A stretch of DNA of 6,933 bases, from positions 1 to 6,933 of the forward strand of contig NATF01000022.1 of assembly GCA_002085205.1 (NCBI GenBank), written 5' to 3'. A model generated the notes under the pieces. That model saw nothing but the letters and a program-made list of their open reading frames with translations, did not search any database and had not been told where the DNA came from. The position numbers and the translations under genes are program-made. The DNA is from Candidatus Cloacimonas sp. 4484_275. GTDB lineage: Bacteria > Cloacimonadota > Cloacimonadia > Cloacimonadales > TCS61. Below are positions 1 to 6,654 of this stretch, piece by piece. Within the stretch, counting starts at the first letter, position 1. Every line of letters starts with the position of its first letter.

Positions 1-2
1 AA

Positions 3-104
3 ATAACATTCGCCGGAAAATATTCCGTTAAAAAAAATGAAAACGGACTTTTTATTGTGTTCGATTCCATTCAAAAAGGAAGCGAAGTTCGTTTTGAATT
101 TTAG
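3..104 (+). CDS. C-terminal end of an unidentified upstream gene (partial)
   Basis: Frame 3 is open from the left edge to a TAG at 102-104 and encodes about 33 residues, starting ITFAGKYSV and ending SEVRFEF. The alternating hydrophobic and charged pattern (GLFIVFDSI, SEVRFEF) looks like the closing beta-strands of a folded domain. The stop lies 28 nt before the next gene, whose AGGAG site falls in that gap, as expected for adjacent genes in one transcript. The fragment is too short to assign a family, and the frame could in principle be open by chance. No start codon is visible because the gene begins outside the window. Confidence 0.45.
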   Translation: MTFAGKYSVKKNENGLFIVFDSIQKGSEVRFEF

Positions 105-120
105 ACAAAAATGCATTGGT

Positions 121-125
121 AGGAG
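121..125 (+). promoter_or_regulatory. Ribosome binding site that sets the start at 133
   Basis: AGGAG is followed by a 7-nt spacer and ATG at 133. It favours that start over the in-frame ATG at 37, which would overlap the end of the upstream reading frame and has no comparable site. The same AGGAG pattern precedes the starts at 851, 4018 and 6655. Confidence 0.75.
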
Positions 126-132
126 AATATTT

Positions 133-438
133 ATGAATTTGACGGAAATTGAAAAATTCACCGAAGAAAGAGAACGATTGAACAAACTCGTGTTGGAAGA
201 ATTTGCCGATTTGGAAATCAAACGTTTTTTCGGTCTTGATTCGCAAGTATATCGGGATGATGTTCTTCCTCAAAAAACGAAAGAGATGCTCGGTTTGGTC
301 GCGTTGCAGTGCCATGAAATCGGCGTTAGCGATGCGGAATTGGAAGAAATAATTTCAGTCGGTTTGATTGTGGGCGGCTCTATCACGATTCCTCATATCA
401 GAAGAGCGGTCGATTTCTGGAAAAATTTAAAAAAATAG
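133..438 (+). CDS. Carboxymuconolactone decarboxylase/AhpD-like protein lacking the CxxC segment
   Basis: With the ATG at 133 the product is 101 residues. Its N-terminal helix (LTEIEKFTEERERLNKLV) and the block IKRFFGLDSQVY match a small CMD-family subgroup I recall at about 115 residues. KTKEMLGLVA at 49-57 and the C-terminal block with GLIVGGSITIPHIRRAV (about 77-93) also match. Proteins of this fold are usually peroxidase- or disulfide-reductase-like, using a CxxC and a nearby His on the helix right after the LGLVA block. Here LGLVA runs directly into LQCHEIGVSDAELEE, so about 14 residues with CxxC and YH are missing. A lone Cys remains at residue 60. The reading frame is intact on both sides, so this is either a real in-frame deletion or an assembly error. 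If real, classical thiol chemistry is unlikely and the protein may be inactive or structural. Family assignment is fairly sure; function is not. Confidence 0.75.
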   Translation: MNLTEIEKFTEERERLNKLVLEEFADLEIKRFFGLDSQVYRDDVLPQKTKEMLGLVALQCHEIGVSDAELEEIISVGLIVGGSITIPHIRRAVDFWKNLKK

Positions 439-514
439 TTAACCGCCGATTTTTCCGAAAATAAACAAAGCATTCGAAAATATTATTTTCTTTTGCACCA
501 ATAACGCCTTTGCG

Positions 515-550
515 GCAAACAATCTCGTCAAATAATGATTGACAGCAAAC
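515..550. repeat. Inverted repeat GTCAA-N7-TTGAC flanked by direct GCAAAC repeats
   Basis: GTCAA (527-531) and TTGAC (539-543) form a perfect 5-bp inverted repeat around a 7-nt centre. GCAAAC occurs just outside on each side (515-520 and 545-550). The right arm overlaps a consensus -35-like TTGACA at 539-544, but I find no good -10 at 16-18 nt. The arrangement is operator-like, but short enough to arise by chance. Confidence 0.25.
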
Positions 551-664
551 CGACCTTCCCAGTTCTTGATTTCGTTTTGAGGTGAAATATGAAAGTTAAT
601 TGTTTAAAATCTATGATATTTAGGGAGGTTGCGGTTAATAATAAGATTTCTTTTTGTGGGAAAA

Positions 665-698
665 TTTGTTGTTTCCGCAGTTGTATTTGATAATTTTG
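665..698 (+). promoter_or_regulatory. Possible ileS promoter
   Basis: There are two overlapping readings. A sigma70-like pair would be TTGTTG (666-671, weak) with GATAAT (689-694, one base off consensus) at a 17-nt spacing. A Bacteroidota-like pair would be TTTG (665-668) and TAATTTTG (691-698, fits TAnnTTTG) at 22 nt. Either would give a leader of about 150 nt before the ATG at 851. In AT-rich DNA such matches are common, so support is weak. Confidence 0.22.
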
Positions 699-732
699 CA
701 GAAAGCTGTTTTTTCCAACAAAATGTTGTCAA

Positions 733-767
733 AGAGCCGAAATTAAAAAACTGTAAAATACGGCTCT
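733..767 (+). promoter_or_regulatory. Hairpin in the ileS leader, possible attenuator or terminator
   Basis: AGAGCCG (733-739) pairs perfectly with CGGCTCT (761-767) across a 21-nt AT-rich loop. The stem is the most G+C-rich patch in a stretch averaging about 26% G+C. An A5T5 block (769-778) follows within a few bases. The T-run is short and separated from the stem, so it would be a poor intrinsic terminator. A leader structure controlling ileS is possible, but nothing shows it. Confidence 0.3.
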
Positions 768-839
768 CAAAAATTTTTGATGGAATTTTATTTTTAAGTT
801 TTATAAATTCTAAAAGAAATAAATAAATGAAAACGAAAC

Positions 840-844
840 AGGAG
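840..844 (+). promoter_or_regulatory. Ribosome binding site that sets the ileS start at 851
   Basis: AGGAG sits 6 nt before the ATG at 851. The in-frame ATG at 827 is preceded only by A/T-rich sequence and would add eight residues (MKTKQEKF) not expected in the family, so 851 is the better start. Confidence 0.75.
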
Positions 845-850
845 AAATTT

Positions 851-3800
851 ATGTATAAAAATTTTAATCCCAAAGAAAAAACATCGGAATTGGAAAAAAG
901 AATCAGGGAATATTGGGAAAAAAATAAAATAGCCGAAAAAAGTATCACAAATAAAGAAGGACACGAACAATTCATATTTTTTGAAGGTCCTCCGACCGCA
1001 AACGGAAAACCGGGAATTCATCATCTTATTTCCCGAACAATCAAAGACAGCGTTTGCAGATATAAAACAATGAAGGGTTTTCAGGTAAAGAGAAAAGCCG
1101 GTTGGGACACTCACGGACTTCCGGTGGAAATCGAAGTGGAAAAACATCTCGGTCTCAAAGATAAACACGAAATTGAAGAATACGGTCTGGAAAAATTCAA
1201 TATCAAATGCAAAAATTCCGTTTTTTCTTACGAGAAAGAATGGCGGGAAATGACCAAAACCATGGGTTATTGGATTGATTTGGATAATCCTTACATCACT
1301 CTCGACAACAAATATATCGAAACGGTTTGGTGGATTTTGAACGACTTTTATAAAAAAGGTTTGATTTATAAAGGTCACAAAATTGTGCCTTATTGTCCGA
1401 GTTGCGGAACTCCGCTTTCCAGCCATGAAGTCGCCCAAGGTTATGAAGAAACGGAAGACCCTTCCGTCTTCGTGAAATTCAAGAAAACAGGCGAAGAAAA
1501 CACATATTTTCTTGCTTGGACAACAACACCGTGGACTTTGATTTCCAATGTGGCGCTTGCCGTTCATCCCGAAGAAATTTATGTGAAAGTAAAACATCGG
1601 GAAGAATACCTGATTTTGGCAAAAGCGCGTTTGAGCGTGCTGGACGAAGAATACGAAATTTTGGAAGAATTTAAAGGAAAAACTTTGGAATTTGCTTCAT
1701 ACGAACAATTGTTTCCGTTTATAAAACCGGATAAAAAGGCTTTCATTGTTGCGCTTGCGGATTATGTGACAATGGATGAGGGAACCGGAGTCGTTCATAC
1801 CGCTCCCGCTTTCGGTCAAGACGATTACAATTTGGGGAAAAAATACGATTTGCCGGTTATTCAACCGGTGGACGGAGACGGAAAATTTACAGCCGAAATC
1901 ACGGATTGGAAGGGAGAATTCGTAAAAGACGCGGATAAATCCATCATCCGAAACCTGAAAGAAAGAGGACTTCTCTACAAAAGACAACAAATTACTCACA
2001 GCTATCCGTTCTGTTGGCGTTGCAAAACTCCTCTTATTTATTATGCGCGTTCCAGTTGGTACATCAAAACCAGCGAATATAAAGAAAAAATGCTCGAAAA
2101 TAATAAAAAAGTAAAATGGTATCCGCCGTTCGTGGGCGAAAAACGATTCGGAGAATGGTTGGAAAATAATGTTGATTGGGCTATTTCGCGCGATCGTTTT
2201 TGGGGAACTCCTCTCAATATTTGGATTTGTGAAAATTGCGGAGAAATGGAAAGTATCGGTTCAATCGAAGAACTGCGGAAAAAAGGCAAAATGAAAGACG
2301 GTTCCGCCGTTCCGGAAGAGATTGAACTTCACAGACCTTATGTGGACGATATTGAACTCACTTGCCCGAAATGCGGCGGTAAAATGAAAAGAACGCCGGA
2401 AGTTATCGATTGTTGGTTCGACAGCGGTTCCATGCCTTTCGCTCAATGGCATTATCCTTTTGAAAACAGCGAAAATTTTGAAAAAGAACTTTTTCCCGCG
2501 GATTTTATCTCGGAAGGAATCGACCAAACCAGAGGCTGGTTTTACTCGCTTTTGGCAATTTCCACTTTGCTAAAAGGCGTTTCGCCTTACAAAACCGTAC
2601 TTGTCAACGATTTGATTCTCGATAAAAACGGGGTGAAAATGAGCAAAACTCGCGGCAACACCGTTGACCCGATGAAATTGATGGAAAAATACGGAGCCGA
2701 CGCCAATCGTTGGTATCTTCTCGCCGTCAGCCCGCCTTGGATTCCGACAAAATTCGACGAAAAAGGCGTGAATGAAATCGTAAATAAATTCTTCGGAACT
2801 CTGAAAAATGTTTACTCGTTTTATGTTACCTACGCCAACATTGACAATTTCAATGCAAACGACTACAAAATTTCCGACGAAAAAAACGTGGAAATAGATA
2901 AATGGATAATTTCCCGTTTGAACACGCTCATTTCCGAAGTGGGAAAAAATCTGGAAAATTACGATTTAACCAAATCCGTGCGACTAATTCAGAGTTTTGT
3001 TATCGATGATTTGAGCAATTGGTATGTTCGTCGCAGCAGAAGAAGATATTGGGCAATGAACTTAACCGACGATAAAATCGAAGCATATCTCACTCTTTAT
3101 CAGGTTCTGGTAACAATTTCCAAATTAATTGCTTCTTTTGCGCCTTATCTTTCGGAGGAAATATTTACGAATTTGACAGGGAAGGAAAGCGTTCATCTGG
3201 AAGATTTTCCCGTTCCCAACGAAAAAGTGATTTTCCCGAAATTGGAAAAAGAGATGCAAACCGTCATAGATTTGGTTTCGTTGGGAAGAGCCGCCAGAAA
3301 TTCATGTCAGATCAAAGTTCGTCAAACCTTGCAAGCCCTTTATATTCCCGAAAAATACAAGGAACTTGTCGCTCGCATGGAAAACCTGATAAAAGAAGAA
3401 ATCAATGTGAAAGAAATTCGTTATATTCATGAAAAAGATGATTTTGTGCAATATGAACTCAAGCCGAATTTTAAGGTAATCGGTCCGAAATACGGCAAAC
3501 ATGTAAAACAAATTGCGGCGATTCTTTCTCAGATGGACAGCAATCACATTGTGGAAAAACTGCGCGAAAAAGGAGAATATTTCTTGGAAATCGAGGGTAG
3601 CACTTTCAAAATTACGGAAGAAGATGTTATTATTTCCATCAAAGACAGAGAAGGATTCACTTTTGAAGCGAACAAAGAATTATATGTAGCTCTGGACACG
3701 CATCTCACTCCCGAATTAGTTGAGGAAGGTCTGGCACGCGAATTGGTAAATAAAATTCAGTTTACCAGAAAAGAGAAAAATTTGGAAATTATGGATCGCA

Positions 3801-3979
3801 TTAATATCTTTTATTTTGCCGATAACGAAATCAATACCGTATTTGAAAAATATGGCGATTACATAAAAACGGAAACTCTCACGAACGAATTTTATCGAAC
3901 GGAAGAAAAACTTCCCGAAATGACAAAATGGGATATAAACGGACGCGAAGTTTTCATAAAAGTGGAAAAAGCAACATAA
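851..3979 (+). CDS. ileS: Isoleucyl-tRNA synthetase, type 2 (IleRS2)
   Basis: This cytoplasmic class I synthetase charges tRNA-Ile with isoleucine. The product is 1042 residues, normal for type 2. The Rossmann catalytic domain starts with EGPPTANGKPGIHH (45-58), where the HIGH motif reads GIHH, and ends with KMSKT (596-600). The inserted CP1 editing domain is complete: WTTTPWTL (223-230) and GTGVVHTAPAFGQDDY (311-326). Four Cys pairs (182/185, 388/391, 460/463, 505/508) look like two split zinc ribbons. SRDRFWGTPLNIW (446-458) and NWYVRRSRRRYW in the anticodon-binding domain are typical of type 2. A C-terminal extension of about 200 residues follows, without the C-terminal zinc finger of type 1. 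Type 2 enzymes are known for low mupirocin sensitivity. The downstream DUF1015 gene is 38 nt away with no terminator, so they are probably co-transcribed. Confidence 0.97.
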   Translation: MYKNFNPKEKTSELEKRIREYWEKNKIAEKSITNKEGHEQFIFFEGPPTANGKPGIHHLISRTIKDSVCRYKTMKGFQVKRKAGWDTHGLPVEIEVEKHLGLKDKHEIEEYGLEKFNIKCKNSVFSYEKEWREMTKTMGYWIDLDNPYITLDNKYIETVWWILNDFYKKGLIYKGHKIVPYCPSCGTPLSSHEVAQGYEETEDPSVFVKFKKTGEENTYFLAWTTTPWTLISNVALAVHPEEIYVKVKHREEYLILAKARLSVLDEEYEILEEFKGKTLEFASYEQLFPFIKPDKKAFIVALADYVTMDEGTGVVHTAPAFGQDDYNLGKKYDLPVIQPVDGDGKFTAEITDWKGEFVKDADKSIIRNLKERGLLYKRQQITHSYPFCWRCKTPLIYYARSSWYIKTSEYKEKMLENNKKVKWYPPFVGEKRFGEWLENNVDWAISRDRFWGTPLNIWICENCGEMESIGSIEELRKKGKMKDGSAVPEEIELHRPYVDDIELTCPKCGGKMKRTPEVIDCWFDSGSMPFAQWHYPFENSENFEKELFPADFISEGIDQTRGWFYSLLAISTLLKGVSPYKTVLVNDLILDKNGVKMSKTRGNTVDPMKLMEKYGADANRWYLLAVSPPWIPTKFDEKGVNEIVNKFFGTLKNVYSFYVTYANIDNFNANDYKISDEKNVEIDKWIISRLNTLISEVGKNLENYDLTKSVRLIQSFVIDDLSNWYVRRSRRRYWAMNLTDDKIEAYLTLYQVLVTISKLIASFAPYLSEEIFTNLTGKESVHLEDFPVPNEKVIFPKLEKEMQTVIDLVSLGRAARNSCQIKVRQTLQALYIPEKYKELVARMENLIKEEINVKEIRYIHEKDDFVQYELKPNFKVIGPKYGKHVKQIAAILSQMDSNHIVEKLREKGEYFLEIEGSTFKITEEDVIISIKDREGFTFEANKELYVALDTHLTPELVEEGLARELVNKIQFTRKEKNLEIMDRINIFYFADNEINTVFEKYGDYIKTETLTNEFYRTEEKLPEMTKWDINGREVFIKVEKAT

Positions 3980-4017
3980 AAAGTAATATCAAAAATATAA
4001 AATAAAAGGAGATTGGA

Positions 4018-5262
4018 ATGGCTAAAATCAGACCGTTTCGAGGTGTAAGACCAAAACAGGAATTGGTTGAAAAAGTGGCATCTCCGCCTTATGATGTTCT
4101 CAGTTCCGAAGAAGCAAGAAAAATGGCGGCAAAAAATCCTTTCAGTTTTCTTCATGTTGTAAAACCGGAAATTGATCTTCCCGAAAACATCAATATTTAT
4201 GACGAAGCCGTTTATCAAAAAGGAAAAGAAAATCTTTATAAAATGATTTCCGACGGCATTCTTATTCAAGATGAAAAACCGTGTTTCTATTTTTATCGTT
4301 TGATTATGGGAAATGTCAATCAAATCGGTTTGGTGGCGGGAGCTTCCATAGAAGATTATGAAAACGATGTCATAAAAAAACACGAACATACGAGAGCGGA
4401 CAAAGAAGCGGACAGAATCAAGCATGTTGATACTCTGAACGCAAACACGGGACCGGTTTTTCTTACTTATCCGGCACAAAAAGAGATCGATGAACTCACG
4501 GAAAAAATAACCGGTGAAAAACCGCTGTATGATTTTGAAACCGAAGACGGAATTCGTCATACCGTTTGGAAAGTGGAAGATGAGAACAGAATAAAAGAAA
4601 TTATTTCCCTTTTTTCAAAAATAAAAAATCTTTATGTTGCCGACGGACATCATCGTTCCGCTTCCGCTACAATCGTCGGTCAACGAAGAAGAGCCGCAAA
4701 TCCAAATCACACCGGCGAAGAAGAATACAATTTTTTCCTTTCGGTTATTTTTCCGCATAATCAGCTTTATATCATGGATTACAACAGAGTTGTAAAAGAT
4801 TTGAACGGACTCGAAAAAGATGAATTTCTAAAAAAAGTCGGGGAAAAATTCAAAGTGGAAGAAGTAACGGGAAACAAACCTTACAAGCCTGAAAAAGCTC
4901 ACACTTTCGGAATGTATCTTGACGGAAAATGGTATAAATTAACCGCCTTGGAAGGAACTTACCCGAAAGATGATCCGGTAAAATCTCTTGATGTTTCCAT
5001 TCTTCAAGAAAATTTGCTTGCTCCGATTCTCGGAATCGGCGATCCGCGTAAAGACAAAAGAATAGATTTCGTGGGTGGAATTCGCGGTTTGAAAGAATTG
5101 GAAAGAAGAGTTGACTCCGGCGAAGCTGTCGCATTTTCCATGTTTCCAACTTCGATAGAAGAATTAATGACGATTGCCGATGCCGGAAAAGTGATGCCGC
5201 CGAAATCGACATGGTTCGAACCGAAATTGCGCTCCGGCGTTATCGTACATCTTTTGGACTAA
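4018..5262 (+). CDS. DUF1015 family protein of unknown function
   Basis: The product is 414 residues, a full-length DUF1015 protein with no signal peptide or membrane segment, so presumably cytoplasmic. Family hallmarks visible in order are IRPFRGVRP (4-12), SPPYDVLS (22-29), KKHEHTRADKEADR (120-133), VADGHHRSAS (207-216) and the C-terminal MPPKSTWFEPKLRSG (393-407). The His- and acid-rich motifs at 121-133 and 207-213 look like an active or metal/nucleotide site. The biochemical role is not established to my knowledge. Homologues are often found next to serine biosynthesis genes and are sometimes labelled ParB-like, but here the neighbours are ileS and rimO. The ATG at 4018 has AAGGAG 6 nt upstream. 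The gene sits 38 nt after ileS and 30 nt before rimO with no terminator at either junction, which supports one operon. Confidence 0.92.
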   Translation: MAKIRPFRGVRPKQELVEKVASPPYDVLSSEEARKMAAKNPFSFLHVVKPEIDLPENINIYDEAVYQKGKENLYKMISDGILIQDEKPCFYFYRLIMGNVNQIGLVAGASIEDYENDVIKKHEHTRADKEADRIKHVDTLNANTGPVFLTYPAQKEIDELTEKITGEKPLYDFETEDGIRHTVWKVEDENRIKEIISLFSKIKNLYVADGHHRSASATIVGQRRRAANPNHTGEEEYNFFLSVIFPHNQLYIMDYNRVVKDLNGLEKDEFLKKVGEKFKVEEVTGNKPYKPEKAHTFGMYLDGKWYKLTALEGTYPKDDPVKSLDVSILQENLLAPILGIGDPRKDKRIDFVGGIRGLKELERRVDSGEAVAFSMFPTSIEELMTIADAGKVMPPKSTWFEPKLRSGVIVHLLD

Positions 5263-5292
5263 TCAATCAACCGAAAAACGGAAAATTATTTT

Positions 5293-6597
5293 GTGATTGA
5301 TAAACCGAAAAAATATCATCTCGTCAGTCTCGGTTGTCCGAAAAACCTGGTTGACAGCGAAGTTTTCGCCGAAATCCTCGATGAGAATTTTTATTCGCCG
5401 ACGGATAATCCGGAAGAAGCGGAATTGATTCTCGTCAACACTTGCGGATTCATTGCCGACGCCAAAGAAGAATCCATTAACACAATTCTGGAAATGGCGG
5501 AATATAAAAAATTCAAGTGTGAAAAACTTGTCGTTACCGGTTGCCTTGTGAAAAGATATTTCGAAGACTTAAAATCGTCCATACCGGAAATTGATAATTT
5601 GATAAATTTAAAAGATTTTGCAAAATTTTCCCAATCTGTTTTTCAAAAAGAGACGAATAATTTTCAGAATCTTTATCGGAATCGTAAACTTCTCACTCTT
5701 CCCCATTTCGCCTATATTCGCATCAGCGACGGTTGTAACAATCATTGCAGTTACTGTGCTATTCCGGCAATTAGAGGAAATTTGCAAAGCGTGCCGATGG
5801 ATTTCTTAATCGACGAAGCGAAACAATTAGCTCGAAAAGGAGTGAAAGAACTCATTGTGACAGCGCAGGATACCACTCAATACGGAATTGACATTTACGG
5901 TAAACCGATGCTTTCCGAACTTTTGAACAGATTTCATCAAATAGAAAATTTTGAGTGGATCAGATTGTTATATCTTCATCCGGCTCACATCTCTTCCGAA
6001 CTCATTGATAAAATCGCATCTTTGCCGAAAATTAACAAATACTTCGAAATCCCTTTGCAGCATATCAACAATGATATTTTAAAAAGTATGAATCGTCGTG
6101 TCTCTAAAGAACAAATCATTTCCATAATTGAGGAAATCAGAGAAAAAATCCCGGAAGCCGTTATCAGAACCACCTTTATTGTCGGTTATCCCGGAGAAAC
6201 CGAGAAAAAATTTGAAGAATTGAAAAAATTTATTTCGGATTTTAAATTTGAAAGATTGGGAATTTTTACCTACTCGAAAGAAGAAAACACAAAAGCATTT
6301 TCATTACCAAATCAAATTTCTCCGAAAATAGCGCAAAAAAGAAAAGACGAACTGATGGAAATTCAGCAACAAATCTCTCGCGAATTTTTGGAAAATCTCG
6401 TGGGCAAAACAGTAGAAGTCATTATTGACAAAAAATCAAACGAACAAAACTTTCAATTGGAAGGACGAACTTATTTTGATGCACCGGAAATTGACGGAAC
6501 CGTATTTCTGACAAATAATAAAGCCGAAGTCGGTGAAATAGCAAAAGTAAAAATTATTGATGCCTGGGAATATGATTTGGTGGGAGAAATAATTTAA
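5293..6597 (+). CDS. rimO: Ribosomal protein S12 methylthiotransferase RimO
   Basis: RimO is a radical-SAM enzyme that adds a methylthio group to a conserved Asp of ribosomal protein S12, using two [4Fe-4S] clusters. The product is 434 residues, the usual length. The N-terminal methylthiotransferase domain has the three cluster Cys: SLGCPKNLVDSE (C15), VNTCGFI (C51) and TGCLVKR (C84). The radical-SAM domain has CNNHCSYC (C148, C152, C155) followed by AIPAIRG. IVGYPGET lies at 296-303. The C-terminal TRAM domain ends with GRTYFDAPEIDGTVFL (391-406) and EYDLVGEI. GCPKNLVDSE, AQDTTQYGIDIYGK and the DAPEIDG block separate it from the tRNA enzyme MiaB. The start is GTG with only a weak GGA-type site upstream. 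The gene is in the same frame as DUF1015, 30 nt after its TAA, and no in-frame ATG, GTG or TTG lies between. Translation may depend on coupling. Confidence 0.95.
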   Translation: MIDKPKKYHLVSLGCPKNLVDSEVFAEILDENFYSPTDNPEEAELILVNTCGFIADAKEESINTILEMAEYKKFKCEKLVVTGCLVKRYFEDLKSSIPEIDNLINLKDFAKFSQSVFQKETNNFQNLYRNRKLLTLPHFAYIRISDGCNNHCSYCAIPAIRGNLQSVPMDFLIDEAKQLARKGVKELIVTAQDTTQYGIDIYGKPMLSELLNRFHQIENFEWIRLLYLHPAHISSELIDKIASLPKINKYFEIPLQHINNDILKSMNRRVSKEQIISIIEEIREKIPEAVIRTTFIVGYPGETEKKFEELKKFISDFKFERLGIFTYSKEENTKAFSLPNQISPKIAQKRKDELMEIQQQISREFLENLVGKTVEVIIDKKSNEQNFQLEGRTYFDAPEIDGTVFLTNNKAEVGEIAKVKIIDAWEYDLVGEII

Positions 6598-6643
6598 TGA
6601 AATAGCCTGAATAATTTCATATCGATTTTATTCTGTTTTTTTT
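6597..6643 (+). terminator. Weak AT hairpin and T-run between rimO and trpS
   Basis: ATGAAAT (6597-6603) pairs with ATTTCAT (6614-6620) around a 10-nt loop, and eight T residues lie at 6636-6643. The stem is nearly all A/T and is 15 nt from the T-run, so it probably does not terminate efficiently. Read-through from rimO to trpS remains likely. Confidence 0.2.
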
Positions 6644-6654
6644 AGGAGTTATAA

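Larger units (their letters stand above)
439..850. other. Gap of ~410 bp with no supported gene; presumed ileS leader
   Basis: No good coding region is visible on either strand. By hand count, composition changes along it: about 27% G+C over 439-494, about 42% over 495-589, and about 26% over 601-826. The middle part therefore resembles coding DNA and the rest resembles a leader. It holds an inverted repeat with flanking direct repeats (515-550), a 7-bp hairpin (733-767), and an antisense frame (439-603) that is open but has no ATG. The ileS promoter and leader presumably lie in the right half. I see no tRNA and no convincing riboswitch. Confidence 0.6.

Noticed and set aside
37..132. Upstream ATG at 37 as the start of the CMD-like gene
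   Set aside because: It would add 32 residues overlapping the plausible end of the previous gene, without a ribosome binding site. ATG 133 has AGGAG at 7 nt and gives the expected N-terminus.
476..494. GAAAAT-ATT-ATTTTC hairpin plus TTTT as a terminator of the CMD-like gene
   Set aside because: The stem is almost wholly A/T and only 6 bp with a short T-run; it is expected by chance in such DNA.
621..637. AGGGAGGTTGCGG resembling the T-box signature before ileS
   Set aside because: Several conserved T-box bases differ. No paired antiterminator/terminator or specifier loop could be found, and the organism does not look like a Firmicute.
629..826. 65-codon + frame starting with TTG and ending just before ATG 827
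   Set aside because: AGGGAGG directly abuts the TTG with no spacer, the composition is that of AT-rich leader DNA, and the product is low-complexity with no family resemblance.
794..1597. Long minus-strand frame (267 codons) opposite ileS
   Set aside because: It is a shadow of strongly conserved ileS codons, rich in Phe and Ile from AT-rich complement, with no ribosome binding site or recognisable domain.
3892..4560. Minus-strand frame (222 codons) across the ileS-DUF1015 junction
   Set aside because: It overlaps two firmly identified genes, has a composition typical of an antisense shadow, and shows no motif.
5293..6597. Assignment as the tRNA methylthiotransferase MiaB
   Set aside because: GCPKNLVDSE, the TTQYGIDIYGK block and the C-terminal DAPEIDG segment are typical of RimO, not MiaB.
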